Shown here piece after piece: positions 22,786 to 34,746 of a DNA stretch of 64,000 nt. The position numbers and the translations under genes are program-made. The DNA comes from Cyathus striatus (lineage: Eukaryota > Basidiomycota > Agaricomycetes > Agaricales > Nidulariaceae): contig JAOVFP010000012.1 of the NCBI GenBank assembly GCA_025738555.1, positions 620,001-684,000 of the forward strand, given 5' to 3'. Under the pieces are notes generated by a model that saw only the letters and a program-made list of their open reading frames with translations, was not told the DNA's origin and made no database searches. Position 1 is the first letter of the stretch; every line of letters starts with the position of its first letter.

Positions 22786-25274
22786 CGAAGGAAGGTGCAA
22801 GATCTGCATGATAGCCGACTCGACTGCACTGGTCTCCGCCTGAAAGAACTGGAAACTGACACCGACATCGACTGCCTGCAATAATGTCTTGGGATCTCCA
22901 GCCCCTGTATGGTATGCTTCCCGGCCTCGGACGGATGATGAAGACGAAGAGAAGAGCGACCAGAAGGAGCACGTCCGGTGTTCCGCTGTCCGTCGTGGCT
23001 TTTCTCGAAGTCACACAGGACAGTGGGCAAGGGTGAAAATTGAAAATAAAAATAAAAATAAAATGAAAAGAATCGTCGATTGGAAAAATTGTGAAGAGCG
23101 CCTTGTTCGCCACCTTCAGGCCATGGGGGCTTTGCTGGGAGGGGCGCAGAAGCGTGGCCATTGCGCTGGTGTCCTCTTTTCGTAAAGTGTTCAGATGTCT
23201 GGAGGAATTTTTTTATGTTTGTTCTCTTAATTCTTATGTTGCGAAAAAAATCATCTAGCTTGTTTTTATGTTTGTAGTGTAGTATGTCCACTACCGTTTG
23301 ATTATGAAGATACATTTATGCGCCACTGCTCGTTTCGATTTCCTTCTGTAGCTTTGACCACCAGTATTCGCCGAGCTCTATTTTTGGCTCATGTCGTTTT
23401 TTACCTAGTATGCGTCTTACCATCTCAGTCGGAATCACCACGCGTGTGGGATGGATTGAGGAATACTGAATACGGTCGTGCTGGAATCGATCAACATTTC
23501 AGCGGCGCCAATTTCAAACCGCTTTTGGCGGATGTATTGCTTATGACCCCGCCGGGTGCGTGAAGATCGGGTGGCATCCTGTCAGTGGATGTGGTCCGTA
23601 GAAATCCAATCCGACTTGCTTTATGTGGTTTAGCTGCCGGGATACATCGAGGAATCGGCTGTGCTCAGAAACATGTACGCTCATTTGTAAATTGTGGGGC
23701 ATGACAATGTTTCGATCTTGTTTCTCATCTCCTATCACTTGTCTGATTCCAGAAATCACATATGTTTTTTTCTCACTGACAAAAAGGCTTTTGCGTGGTG
23801 AGATGTTACATACACAAGCAGCCTCGAGGTTACGGCTTTCTCACTCTAACCGACATGACAGTGAAACCCACGTCAAGGACATCGAGCTCTTTGCTTCTTT
23901 ACAGCAGATTTCATTTCATTTCGTTTGACATGGACAGAATCAAGGTCGGGCAGTAAGGCATAAATTCTACAAAGAAAGATTGACATATCGGCTGGGGGTA
24001 CGCTCGCCCCGCGGCCCCGCTGGTTGCATAGTGACAGACAGACTTACGGGGGGACGTAAATGGGCGCGCGCGCTTTGTGGAACTTTGGTAGAGATCTGTA
24101 AAGAAATTAGAATTGCGTGTGAGCCAATAGGCGTGAGGGACGGGAGAAGAAGTATTGTTTAACGAGGGGTGGAGGAGGGGAGGGAGTGTATGGATAGGTG
24201 GGAAATATGAGCGAGATTACGGCGCGCTGGCCGGAGAAGCAAAGAAATAATAAAATGAGGAAATGAAAAGGCGAGGCCGCGATCTGAGAGAGAGTTGCAG
24301 CGAGAGATGGGGCCATATCGGTGGGGCGAGTGCATAAAGTTGTACTCTGGGAGAAGGAGTTCTGGGATATGGAACAGAAGATGGGTGGTTCTACAGGGAC
24401 GTTTATACGAGAGGGAGAGGGGATCCGATTGGGAAGACTGGCTGTAAGTTGTAAGGTGCAACTTGGGAATGGTGGACTCTGGAGTGGTTGGTTGGTGATA
24501 GTAAATTGAAGCTGCGGATGGATCGGATCCGGGCATCCATGGACGTTGCGCATGTGAGATGGATTTGGCTGCGGGCCCGGGGATCCAACAGCAGCAGAGG
24601 GGCGTGATGGTTATAAGGGGGCTAAAATGGCCATTCCACATATATCTCGACGCCTGCCTTTCCTGGCTGCCACTGCCGAGGAAAGGGTCCTGGGACGGGA
24701 GGCGTGGGAGCGAGATGTCATTCACGGGGGGTGGGAACGGTGCGGGTCCAGGGGGATGATACGAGTCAGGGGGGGGGGGGAAAGGAGGAAAGGGGGTTGG
24801 TACAGGTTGTCTTCTCTGACTGGTAAGACTAATAATTACTACAATAAATTCATCGTATTTTATAAAATAAAAGGCAGTGCACAGGTATATGCTCGTGTCA
24901 CCGCCAGGCAGCTGTCACAATGGGGGTCACAAGATTAGTCATATCGGGAAGGGCGGTTCTCGGAAATGGCCGGATATAGAGTTTGGTGCCTGTTTTGGCG
25001 GTGTTTGGCATGTTGATGGTCGTTTATCAGAGTTTATCGCCGGATGCTTGGCCTTTGCTCTCTTCAAAAACGAGTCCTGATCAACTTTCCCTTTTCGCCC
25101 TCCCACACAATTCCTTTTCCGGCCAGGCTCCGTAACGAGCTCCTTCCCCCATCGTCCTCATCGTCCTCCTCCTCCTCCAGCCCCCTCTCCTCCCTGTTGC
25201 TCTCGTCTTGCTCGCTCTGCCCATCTGTGCTCTGAACTACTTTCCCTGTCAGTACTCTTTTTTCCTCTTTTTCC
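22786..25274. other. Long intergenic region upstream of the MADS-box gene
   Basis: About 2.5 kb without a gene that can be supported. It holds overlapping open frames of low coding character on both strands, a run of 12 G at 24769-24780, and a pyrimidine-rich stretch with TCC/TCG triplets at about 25148-25180 just before the MADS-box start, likely the 5' leader. Long 5' regions are common for regulatory genes. Confidence 0.5.
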
Positions 25275-26708
25275 ATGGCTTTTCGCCGCGGTTCCACTGG
25301 TACAAGTAACTCAACCTCGTATTCCTATTCCAATACCGCTCCCTCCCCTACCCTTTCTGGCCCATCCCCACTGCAACACCATCCTATGCCCCCTGCATCC
25401 CAGCCTTCTTCCAACACACAGTCGCCCACTTCGCCAACGATGCGTAAACGTCAGCGCACCCTCGATATGAATCCAGGAAACTCTGCCCCGGCCGAAACTC
25501 ATGCCGCTCCACAGCACTCGGGTGCCCCCGCAGTTGGCGACGACGCGTTCATCAACGATCACGACGCGGTAGACTCTGCCGGCGAGGACGACGACGACGA
25601 CGAGAAGCCTAAATCAGACAAGAAGGCCGGAAGACGAAAGATCAAGATCGAATTTATTCAGGATAAATCGAGACGTCATATAACGTTCTCCAAAAGGAAA
25701 GCAGGTATGTATTCCTCCCTCTCAGACAACTCTCCCTTCTGGTATCTTTCCTTCTCACATACCTATTTACAGGTATTATGAAAAAGGTAACACTTATTCC
25801 CGTTTAATCACATCTCGTCTCTCACCCCTAGTCGTATTCAGGCCTATGAACTTTCCACACTCACTGGCACCCAGGTCCTCCTACTCGTCGTGTCAGAGAC
25901 TGGTCTCGTGTACACTTTCACCACTGCAAAGCTACAACCTCTAGTTACTCAGCCCGAGGGCAAGAACCTCATACAGGCATGCCTTAACGCACCTCACGGT
26001 ACTTTACCTTCTTCTATGCCAGTTGGTGCTCCTCTTGGTCGTTCATCGGGTCCCATGAGTGGCGTTGGTGGACCTTCTTCAGCCGCCAACAACATTCCAG
26101 GCGGCCTCTCCATTGGTACGTCCGGTAGTCCCGTCAAGGAAGACGACGACGGCGACGACGGTGACGATCAAGCCACACACGGTGGACGTGCTTCCTCTGG
26201 AGACAAGCGTCGTCGCCGTGCATCATCCAACGCAGGTCCTCCAAGTGCAAACCGCGGTGCAACATCACCTCACTCACCGAACGCTTCGATCCCGCCCCCT
26301 TTGTCGATTCCCGCCCCGGGTCAGGCAGCCCAAAGCTCGGGGCAGCATCAACCACCTCACCCTTCCTCTCAGGCCCCTCCTCCTCAGATCCAACTTGGCT
26401 CTCCAACCTCTCCTCAGCAACAGCACCAGCAGGTTCCTCCCCCCTCGCAAACTCAGTATTCCGGGGGCTCGTATGGGCATCATCCCAGTCAGCAGCCAAC
26501 ACACCATCAGACAACTCAACAACACGATACGATGTACGGTAGTCACATGATGCCGCCTGGTTCTTACTCGTACCCTGGACCAGGAGGAGCTGCACCTCAG
26601 GGTGGTCCGGGCCAGCAACTTGGTGGTCTTGCAGCTGCAGCTGCCCAGCACAGTCACTGGGCTCAAGCTCCTCAACAATCGCAGGTTGGCCAAGGCTACA
26701 GACGGTGA
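25275..26708 (+). CDS. MCM1: MCM1/SRF-type MADS-box transcription factor
   Basis: Residues about 115-175 form the MADS domain: GRRKIKIEFIQDKSRRHITF, then SKRKAGIMKK and YELSTLTGTQVLLLVVSETG followed by VYTFTTAKLQPL. The SRF/MCM1 subtype is clear from KIKIEFI and the TGTQVLLLVVSE segment. The domain is split by two introns around a 14-nt exon (25773-25786) that encodes only GIMKK; the next exon begins at GCCTAT near 25842. The N-terminal part is Ser/Pro-rich with an acidic patch (DSAGEDDDDDEK), and the C-terminal ~270 residues are Gln/Pro/His-rich with a bipartite basic motif (DKRRRRA). MCM1 proteins act in the nucleus with partner factors in mating, cell cycle and metabolism. The gene has long non-coding flanks on both sides. 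Confidence 0.93.
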
Positions 26709-27489
26709 GCAGGTTAGTCGCCGACCGCAACATTTTTAGGCGCCTATATAACGACACGACTATTCCACTTGTACGGTTTCGACGATCCCCTAGTTGATAT
26801 ACGAAGCTCCAGCAATGGTTCTGGGGATGTTTATATATCCAGAGCGCATTGACAGTGTTGTTTTAACATTGTGATATTTCTCATTTCGCTTCCATCGTTT
26901 TTCTTGGTCTCAAGTTGCCAATTACTTATGCTTTTCCTGATTTCAAAGAGTGTATTTCGCAAGTTTCATTTTGATATTCTCCCGTGTCTGTGCTCTCTGC
27001 CGTTGTAAACGGACGATATGAATCGCTACGATACGAAATACAACGACCTCTTTCCACCTCTGCTTTACTTTATCTTTCCTCCATCCTCATCCTGTGTGTC
27101 ATTAACTTGGTACTATACACATGCGTCGCTTTTTTCATACGTATATAGTTCTCCATTCTCAATATGTACTTATTTCTGCGGCTGAAATACGAATTCACTG
27201 TATTATTTTACATGCCTGCGAAAATATTTTTGGCGTATATTGCATTTCCCGAGTCAAACGTTGCATGTATTTGGATGTATTTGGCATCAGCTTGTGCCAC
27301 AGATCGGAATGATGTTACCAGCGGCCGGAGGATGTGGCTGACAGGATTCCAGATGAAATCCGAACAAACAATGGGAACTGAATCCCGCCAAGCCATTTGA
27401 TCGACATGTCTAGCTGACATCGTCACGCGCGTCAAGCTGATTACGACGGATGCACTTTCTGCCAATGACATAGTTCCCATTCCAACCTC
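26709..27489. other. Intergenic, 3' of MCM1
   Basis: AT-rich sequence that includes the presumed MCM1 3' end. No supported gene; only short frames. Confidence 0.5.
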
Positions 27490-28007
27490 TTACTTTGCAT
27501 CCGCCCACACGCGAATATCAGACAACCCATTCAGATCATCGTCCGTAATCGTCGTCTTACAGTATTTAAAATTTGTATCAGCCTTATTCAATTTCCCTCC
27601 AGGCTTGGCTGCGAAAATAAATATCGGTCGTTGCGCAACACCGAGACAGGCTCCAGAGCGAATGAACGCAGGGACACGTACGACGGTATCATCCTCACGG
27701 CGGATTCGAGGAATCCATTGTTCCTCGTCATTACTCGGATGTATTTTTATTGGAACGGTTTTCAGCCTGAACTTTACTTTGAAGGCCCTATGGCCTGGAT
27801 ATTCACCGGTAAGCGATGCGACTCAGTCCCCAGAAGGCTTCCTCGTTATCAACTTTTGATCATCGCGGACTCGACACGGTGTATTGGCACGGTGATTTTA
27901 GGCGTTTCATGCCATAGGCTAACTGTTACAGAAGACTTTTTGGTGTTAGTCGGCGGGTACCTTGGAGCGCAAGAAGGACGCGCTGGCTTTCGCGGGACGG
28001 CAAGCAT
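27490..28007 (-). CDS. Candidate small basic protein of unknown function
   Basis: On the minus strand an open frame ending at the TAA at 27490-27492 reads RIRREDDTVVRVPAFIRSGA, then LGVAQRPIFIFAAKPGGKLN and DDLNGLSDIRVWADAK. Joining it to the upstream frame from the Met at 28007 (MLAVPRKPARPSCAPRYPP ... VTVSLWHETPKITVP) over a 56-nt intron with a TTGATAAC branch-like site gives about 154 residues. The product is basic, with no signal peptide, membrane segment or recognised motif. The composition looks protein-like rather than random, but no family is recognised. It could be a lineage-specific gene, the tail of a longer gene, or chance. Confidence 0.35.
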
Positions 28008-29912
28008 AGTATCATGCCATAATCGATAACTGAGCGCTTCAGCGACGGGATAGTTTGAACTTTCTGATTAGATGTTGCCAAATTTGACTGGTCGTTACCA
28101 GGGAGCACACGTTACAACCAGCAAAAAAAGGAAATAAATCTTCCTGATATTATCATACCGCCCGTGTCGGCCTCTGTCGGGCATGAGAATGGAGCGAAAC
28201 GCGCTGCAAGATCAAAGCACAGTGATGGGGGGACAAACATAGCTTGAACAACTGCCCATCTCAATGGGTCGCAAGAAGAAGCGAACTTGCATCATTATCA
28301 CAGATCTTCGCAGGCGCATTTTAGAGCGGCCGTGAGAGCAGACAGCGCGTCTTGGGACAGCGTGACCGGCAAGATAAGCCTCAACCACCTCTCTCAGTCT
28401 CAGCAGCTGAGAATAGAAGTTGATATTAACCCGGTGCATATCCGGGAAAGGTCTAGTGTCTTCTTCTCAGAAGAAGTTCGAATTTTCACATACCTCGCTG
28501 CGCAAGACTTTTTTTTTGTGTCGATAGCAAAAGAACGCGGGAAGGCATCGAAACGTTCGAAGAACGAGAGGGCACCTGAGGACCACCAGTGACTCACTTG
28601 CCGCCTCCCACCTCTGAGCAGGTGTTTATTCAATCTACCTTATCGGGAAAGCTGTTCACATGAAGAGATGGGTGGATATCTCAGGAGCTCACCAGTCTTG
28701 TAGGTCCGTGGCACACGTTCATTAAATCACAAGGCGAAGAGATGCATCGCGAAGCTAGAGATGATCTCATCGAACAAGCTTCACGAAGACGCAAAGGCTG
28801 TGTATCAGCGCAGTTCACGGCATATTACTGGCTATGGAGTAAGAACGGGCGAGGGTGTCGAAATCATTGCACTGTCAATAAACACCCACTCAAGCTTCTA
28901 ACTGAACTCATGTTGGATCCGGGTAAGGGTCTGGTGGTACAACTCTGATAGTGATCCAGGCTATGAAATTACGTCTTGTATGGTATGAACATGTATGGGC
29001 GCTGCAGATTCTGACTTTACAGCAGCATGGCGAGGTTCTTAGGTAGTAGTGTACCAGAGATCGCGGATGTTTACCACCGACGGGATAGGCTAGAAGATTA
29101 TGTAGTCCTTTCCGTCGCCGACTCGGGGCATGATGAAATTACACTTTATAGCATGAGTATAAGTTTAATATAGGATTGGTTATGAACGTGAGAGGGTCGT
29201 TTAACTGATCAAGGATTGTTCTCGTCGAGGCTGTCGATCCTCATATTGGAAGAGAACGAAGGCTTCGAATACCAATCCCCATTAACAAACTTCAAAGTTT
29301 CAATGCGAGTTTGCGCCTTTCTTAGTTTCCATTTCAAAATCATAACTCTAAGGCAAGAACCGGAGGTTCGCAATAGAGCATAAGCTACATGATACTATCG
29401 AGTGACAAAGAACCTGGTATAAACTACATTATCATGTGCGGATGAAGAGGACTTGAGCGATTAGCAATATCGAAATAATTAATACCAATAATAATGATGC
29501 GTTGTCGGTTATGCGATGAAACGGTTGATGCCAATAGCAAGAGCAATAATAACATAAAGAGATGGCGAACAGGAAAGGAAATTAATCTGCCTTCCTTGGA
29601 CTTGATCGAGGCTGATTTCATGGGATCACCCCTAAAAAAGGACCAAGCAGCAAGAAGCACAAAAGGAAATAAAACGAGTACGGTTCACCAAGAATGGCTC
29701 AGCCATATCGGGGGATATGTTGAGGATCGTCGCGAAATTAGCACAACAGATAAATCTAAATGTATCAGAGACATCGCTTCGGATTAATTGATCACATTGG
29801 TCGGGCTTATTTCTTCGTTTTGACACTGCGGATCCGAACCTATTATGAGGCTTGATGTCGACAATCAAGCACTCTTCACCGAAGGTCATTGAGGCTATTC
29901 AAGATTCCCCAG
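28008..29912. other. Gene-poor stretch 3' of the methyltransferase gene
   Basis: Roughly 1.9 kb in which only short unrelated frames occur on both strands. Nothing recognisable as gene, RNA or repeat. Confidence 0.45.
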
Positions 29913-32900
29913 TTAGGCCTCGGCTTTCCATCCAACAAAGACACGCATGGCGCGACTCAGCCTTCGTGTCGGAGGGTACGCAGACGAGTGCAGAGAAGTC
30001 GGCAAGGATGATTTTGAAGTAGTAGAAGCGCGTCTTTGTGAACTTGAAATACTAACCGGATCCCTGCTGCTGCGCCTTGACATGTTTTTCTGAGACGAAG
30101 ACGATTCTTCCATACTAGAAACGAAAGACTGTGCCTGGTATTGATGGTATGAATCGGACGACCGTCTTCCTGTGTGTTCACGAGCCCATGCGTCCCATTT
30201 CTGGCAGGCCTTTATCAAATGCTTTACGTTCAGGGGGTTCAGAAACGATTGTCGACCACGCAAATTCGTTCTCAAGAGCACGTCCAAGCGCCATCTGGTC
30301 TTGCATATCCCTAATAGCGACCGTTAGCCAAAAGCAAGAGACCTATAATCAGTCAACTTACATGTCAAAGTTCGCCAAAAGATTATTGAAATCGTCTCTT
30401 GTCATGTCGTCAATAGATATATCAGCGAATTCCATACCAGAGTTCGAAAGGATAGAATTGCTCGCTCGAGAAGGTGGCGACCCAGCACGATGACGTCCCG
30501 CCTGCCAGCTCCGCATCTGTGCTTGATGCTCAGCAACCCACTCCCACATCGACTCAGAACAAGCCAGAATCTCCTTGGCTCGCAAAGCCAGATGTAAATG
30601 CAGCGTTTTCAAGTCGATATGGAAGTTTGTGTTGGGTAACCTTGATATATCCTGTCCTGCGCCTTTCTCTGCAGAAGCTCTTCCGTGTGCACTTAATTTT
30701 GGAGCGAATGCAAAGCCACGCGATTCGTCTAGTGATATGTACGGAGAAGTGTGCTTCACCAGATCCTCCATTGTCAAGAATCGCTGGTCCTCAGTTCCTT
30801 CTTGATGAGAAAGTCCCCCCGATTTTTCAGACGTTACAGATTGAGTGGAAATAGTGTTCCTTGTGCTTGGGATAATTGCGTTGCGAGCATCGTCCGAATC
30901 ATAGTCCAGCTGATACACATTGACCTTTCCTGCGGGCCTTTTACCAGGAAGAGGGGGGAACGTATACAGCAGAGGCGGATGTGTGCGAACATCTAAAGGG
31001 GATAAGCGTTCAACTAGAGCCATTAACAAAATATTCACCTCTAAAGTAAAACTCCAGATAAGTTCCAAGGATAGAAATAGGCGAACTATTAATAAATCTC
31101 GAAGCTAACATTTCCTTGTAGATTGTTTCAATGACGGTATGATCGCGAGGATTGGGAGGTATTTTTTCCGGTGTCAGGTGTAGAGAATTCTTGGAGGATC
31201 GTGGCCCCAAGCTTAACCTGTCTACATTATGAGAACTATCGGGCGTAATGGGAGGAGGTGCCAACGACGATGTATCCGAGCTGAACATGCCGAAAGAATT
31301 CTCAGTTGAAGCAGAAGGCGGGTCTGTGGGCGGTGTGACGATTGAAGACGACCTTCGTCGCTTTTTTGTATGGTTGCTGTTGGATGGATCACTGGGCGGA
31401 GTGTCCATAGGTGCATATCCCATCGAGCTCAGAAGAGAGACGGCAGAGCCAGCCAACTTCTGCGATATCTGGCGTGGATACGGGTTAGATGTAGTTTTCA
31501 CTTGCAGTAAAGGACGGGCGGTGGACCTGGAATGGGGGGGGATTAGAAACGTATATCGAGAGGAATGAGGGGATCCTTTCGGAGAAACGGACGATGGGGA
31601 TTGTGGCGCGGTAACCAACGCATTGTCGGGCAGATCAAGGCTCTCAAGGAAAGAAACAGATGGTTCGGGTTTAGGAGGAATATGAGTAGGCACGGGGGGA
31701 AACTCGGATGATATGGCGCTCTTGGTAGGTGTATCAGGGGATTCGTCTTCGGAAATTTCTAATTCTTCCAAAATCGAGCCATTCTCTTGCGTTTGAGAGG
31801 TATGTCTTCCGTTTGATGTAGCTGAACTGGTGTGAGACATGGTCGTTTCAGCGTCGCTCTCTGCATTCGAGTCGTCATCGTTGTCTGCTACGTGACCAGG
31901 GAAAAACAAGTCTTCTTCGATTATCTGAAAGTCCGTTAATGTAAGCCCATTATAGACATAATTCATCATAGACGTACTTCAATGGCACCTCCCGGCTTCA
32001 TAACCCGCTCGATCTCCGCAAAAAGCGTGGTCCACTGGAAAACAAGAACATCAGGAACACGTTCACTTCCAGACATGAATGATCCTCACGTTATTTTCCG
32101 GTACACCGAGTGCTATCCGTTTAATATGTCTATCAATGAAATTTCAGTACCTGATCAGGACCCTTCCCCGCAGCAGTACTCACACAAAGTCAAACTCGTC
32201 ATTGGGAAACGGTAGATTGTCGAGGCTACATCGTGACGGTTCCTTAAACATCCCCCTTGCGACAAAATTAATTCCATTACTTACAAATTGGCCTGCATCC
32301 ATGTGATTCGGGATGCCAGATCAGGTGAACCCGCCTGCTGTAAGTCAGGCTGGATAGGAACAATGTCAAGGCCTGCACGGCGGGATTAGCATTGATATGC
32401 GCTCCTCTGCGATCAGTTATCACATGTACGTACCAACGAATTGGCATTCCTACGGATCGATTCGTAAGTACAGTAAGCAACCGATTCTAAATCGAGAGCA
32501 TACCTTCCAAGTCCTGGCGCAGCTCAAAATCCATGTACCCGTTCCTAATGCGCATAAGTCCCAAGACCACACCACTCCAAGATCAAAACTCACCACAACC
32601 AATGTCAAGTCTATCAAACTCATAAACAAGAAAGCTACAGATGAACAGCAAAAATACAGACGTACACTCTCATTGGTGGCTTCTCAAAGACATGCCACGT
32701 AAGGCTTTTGCATAGATCCTGACAGAACATAGTCTCCCAAACGTCTCTGCGCCACCATCAACATCAGTATGCAATTGCATTGATATGAAAAAGTCAAAAG
32801 CGCATATGTGAGCGGCGGGCGGGGCAGGATACCACTTATGTAAAATAAGCGCTATGGCTATGTGCCATGCTGGCATTGAGCTGGAATCTCCCGACAAGAA

Positions 32901-34746
32901 ATGAAGGCACGCCCGCGGAATGCCAATAATCACGCAGTGCTATAGTAGGCATCTACACAACCACTCAGGCCCATCCACGCGCACACGGCAAAAGCCCTTT
33001 GGTTGTCAAGGCGAGCAAAAAAGGGTGTGTACTCACAAATCCACCACCTCCCTGTCATAACTTCTAGGATAGGGCACCTGCTCGCGCGGATACGCATGGT
33101 ACTTCTTCCCAGGACTAATATCACCGCCCGGTAACCTGTACCCTCTGCCTTTAATGACGAAATGAGCCGCCCGCGCGCTAATGTTTCGTTTTAGCTCTTG
33201 GAGAATCGTTCGGTCAGCTGTTGAGAACTTCAAGTCCTGATTGAGACGGTACTGGTGGTGGTCGGCATTCGAGGACGAGCCGGGGGTTCATGCTTGTACC
33301 CGGAGATAGTTGGTGTGGGAACCGGTGTGGGCAGTGGGGACGGACCGCCTGGATTTAGGCCAAACTTCGGAGTTGTGGGGGACGTACGTGGAGATGGTTG
33401 GGAGGGGTGGCTCTGGAGTGATGGGGATCGGGTTTTGAATGTGGATGAAGAGCTGACGGGGGGCTTGGAAGATGTCATGGTAGTAGAGGTATGGTGGTTC
33501 GAATGGCCACCCGAACGCGATTTGGCGGATTTGCTGTCTGTGCTGCGTCGTCGTCGCACGAAGCCAAGCTCTGACAGTGTCTTGGAATTGCCAGAGGATG
33601 ATGTAGGGCGCGTCTAATACGAGGGGAAGAGAGGGGGCATTAGCATCTCGGTAGCCCGTATGAGTTAAATAACGAAATGGAAGCGCCAGCTTGGACGTTT
33701 CAGCAGCGAATGAGAATTGAAAACATAGGGAAATGCGTAATACCCAACGCCACTAGGGCGGAAATCAAGGAGGAAAATAAGGAAGATGAAGTGCTCACAC
33801 TTGAGCGTGAATTTTTCTTCTTGACCACGGTTCCGCCTGCAACGTCATCCTCCTTCTCCTTCTCCGGTGTCGGTGCAGGTGCGGGGAACAACTCCCAAGG
33901 GGTGATGTCCTCGATCTGTGCCTTGGACATGGTCAACGAGGTCCGCGGTCCAGACGAGCTGATGGAGCCTCCCTTCCCTGGTGATGTATCATTATCGTCG
34001 GCGGGGGCGGGGTAGAGCTCCCAAGGGGTGACCTCTTCTGTCGGGCCAGTGGCGGGGGGTGGAGCTTGAGATGAACGTGGGGCACTGACAAGGGAGTTAC
34101 GGACCTGCTCGGGAATTACGGCAGGATAGAGCTCCCAAGGGGTGACCTCTTCGATTGGGCCAGTGGTGGTGGCGGTGGGAACTGCTCTAGTGGGGGGTAT
34201 GGACTGGGTGGTGGTGGTGGTTGAATCGCGTGAAGGCATCGGAGGGACAGGTTCTAGCTCCCAAGGGGTGACTTCTTCGACCGGACCCGTTAAGCCAGAT
34301 GAAGCGTGTGATTTGACAGACGGAGCGCCAGACCGAAAGTGTGCCCTCTCTTCGTGATAGGCAGGATAATAGTCATGGAAGTCGAGGTCCTCACGTGAGC
34401 GAGTGCTGGCAGAGGTGGACGGCCTGCTGCTGGACTTTGTGCGAGTGGGGGGCTCGGAGGGAATGGTGTTGGTGCGGGCAGGGTTTCGCGGGGGGCGGTT
34501 GGGGGGCAGGGGGTGAAGGGAAGAATGGTGGTCGTGTTGGTGGTGGTTGTGGGAGAGAACGAAGGTGGAGTGGCGCTTTCGTAGCGGGGGTGCTGGGGCG
34601 GGGTTCCTGTGGTGCATGTGGGGGAGAGACTCAGAGGAAGGAGCTCTGGTGGGCCATGGGGTGGTGAGTGCCCTCTGGAAAGCAGGACGAGAGGAAGAGG
34701 ATGGGTCTGTGGATGGGTGATCTGAGTGGGGGTCATCGGTGGACAT
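29913..34746 (-). CDS. Large SAM-dependent methyltransferase with N-terminal TPWEL repeats
   Basis: One gene of more than ten exons can be followed from MSTDDPHSDHPSTDPSSSS (34746) to the end RAMRVFVGWKAEA (29913). Residues 1-330 are disordered and His/Pro/Ser-rich, with four copies of a TPWEL motif (see repeat entry). After an intron, a basic Ser-rich linker (RRRRSTDSKSAKSRSGG) leads to YRLNQDLKFSTADRTILQEL, then a class I methyltransferase core. SAM motif I is LDIGCGTGTWI, followed by FVGLDIVPIQPDL, LPFPNDEFDFVHIKR and ERVMKPGGAIEIIEEDLFFPG. The C-terminal third is Ser/Pro-rich, then DLKTLHLHLALRAKEILAC and IKACQKWDAW. Substrate unknown. Introns are near 50 nt except one of about 290 nt (32747-33036). 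Frame breaks occur at 33282-33286 (a five-base C run in the sense strand) and 30251-30264. A bipartite gene model is the main alternative. Confidence 0.8.
33890..34285 (-). repeat. Four spaced TPWEL repeats inside the methyltransferase N-terminus
   Basis: The sense protein carries GPVEEVTPWELEP, GPIEEVTPWELYP, GPTEEVTPWELYP and AQIEDITPWELFP. In the plus strand the marker CTCCCAAGG recurs at 34258, 34132, 34018 and 33892, giving spacings of 126, 114 and 126 bp, all multiples of three. The linkers differ while the core is nearly fixed, which suggests selection on a short binding motif rather than recent duplication. Confidence 0.85.

Noticed and set aside
22782..23315. A 177-codon minus-strand frame overlapping the zf-C3H1 3' end
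   Set aside because: Low-complexity FYFYFYF stretch comes from an AAAATAA repeat on the other strand; no recognisable protein features.
24159..24725. A 188-codon minus-strand frame upstream of MCM1
   Set aside because: Two other frames overlap the same sequence with similar length, there is no domain, and the composition is Ser/Pro/His-rich in a way common to GC-rich non-coding DNA.
33255..33617. A 120-codon plus-strand Gly/Val-rich frame
   Set aside because: Complement of the Pro/Thr-rich linker of the methyltransferase gene.
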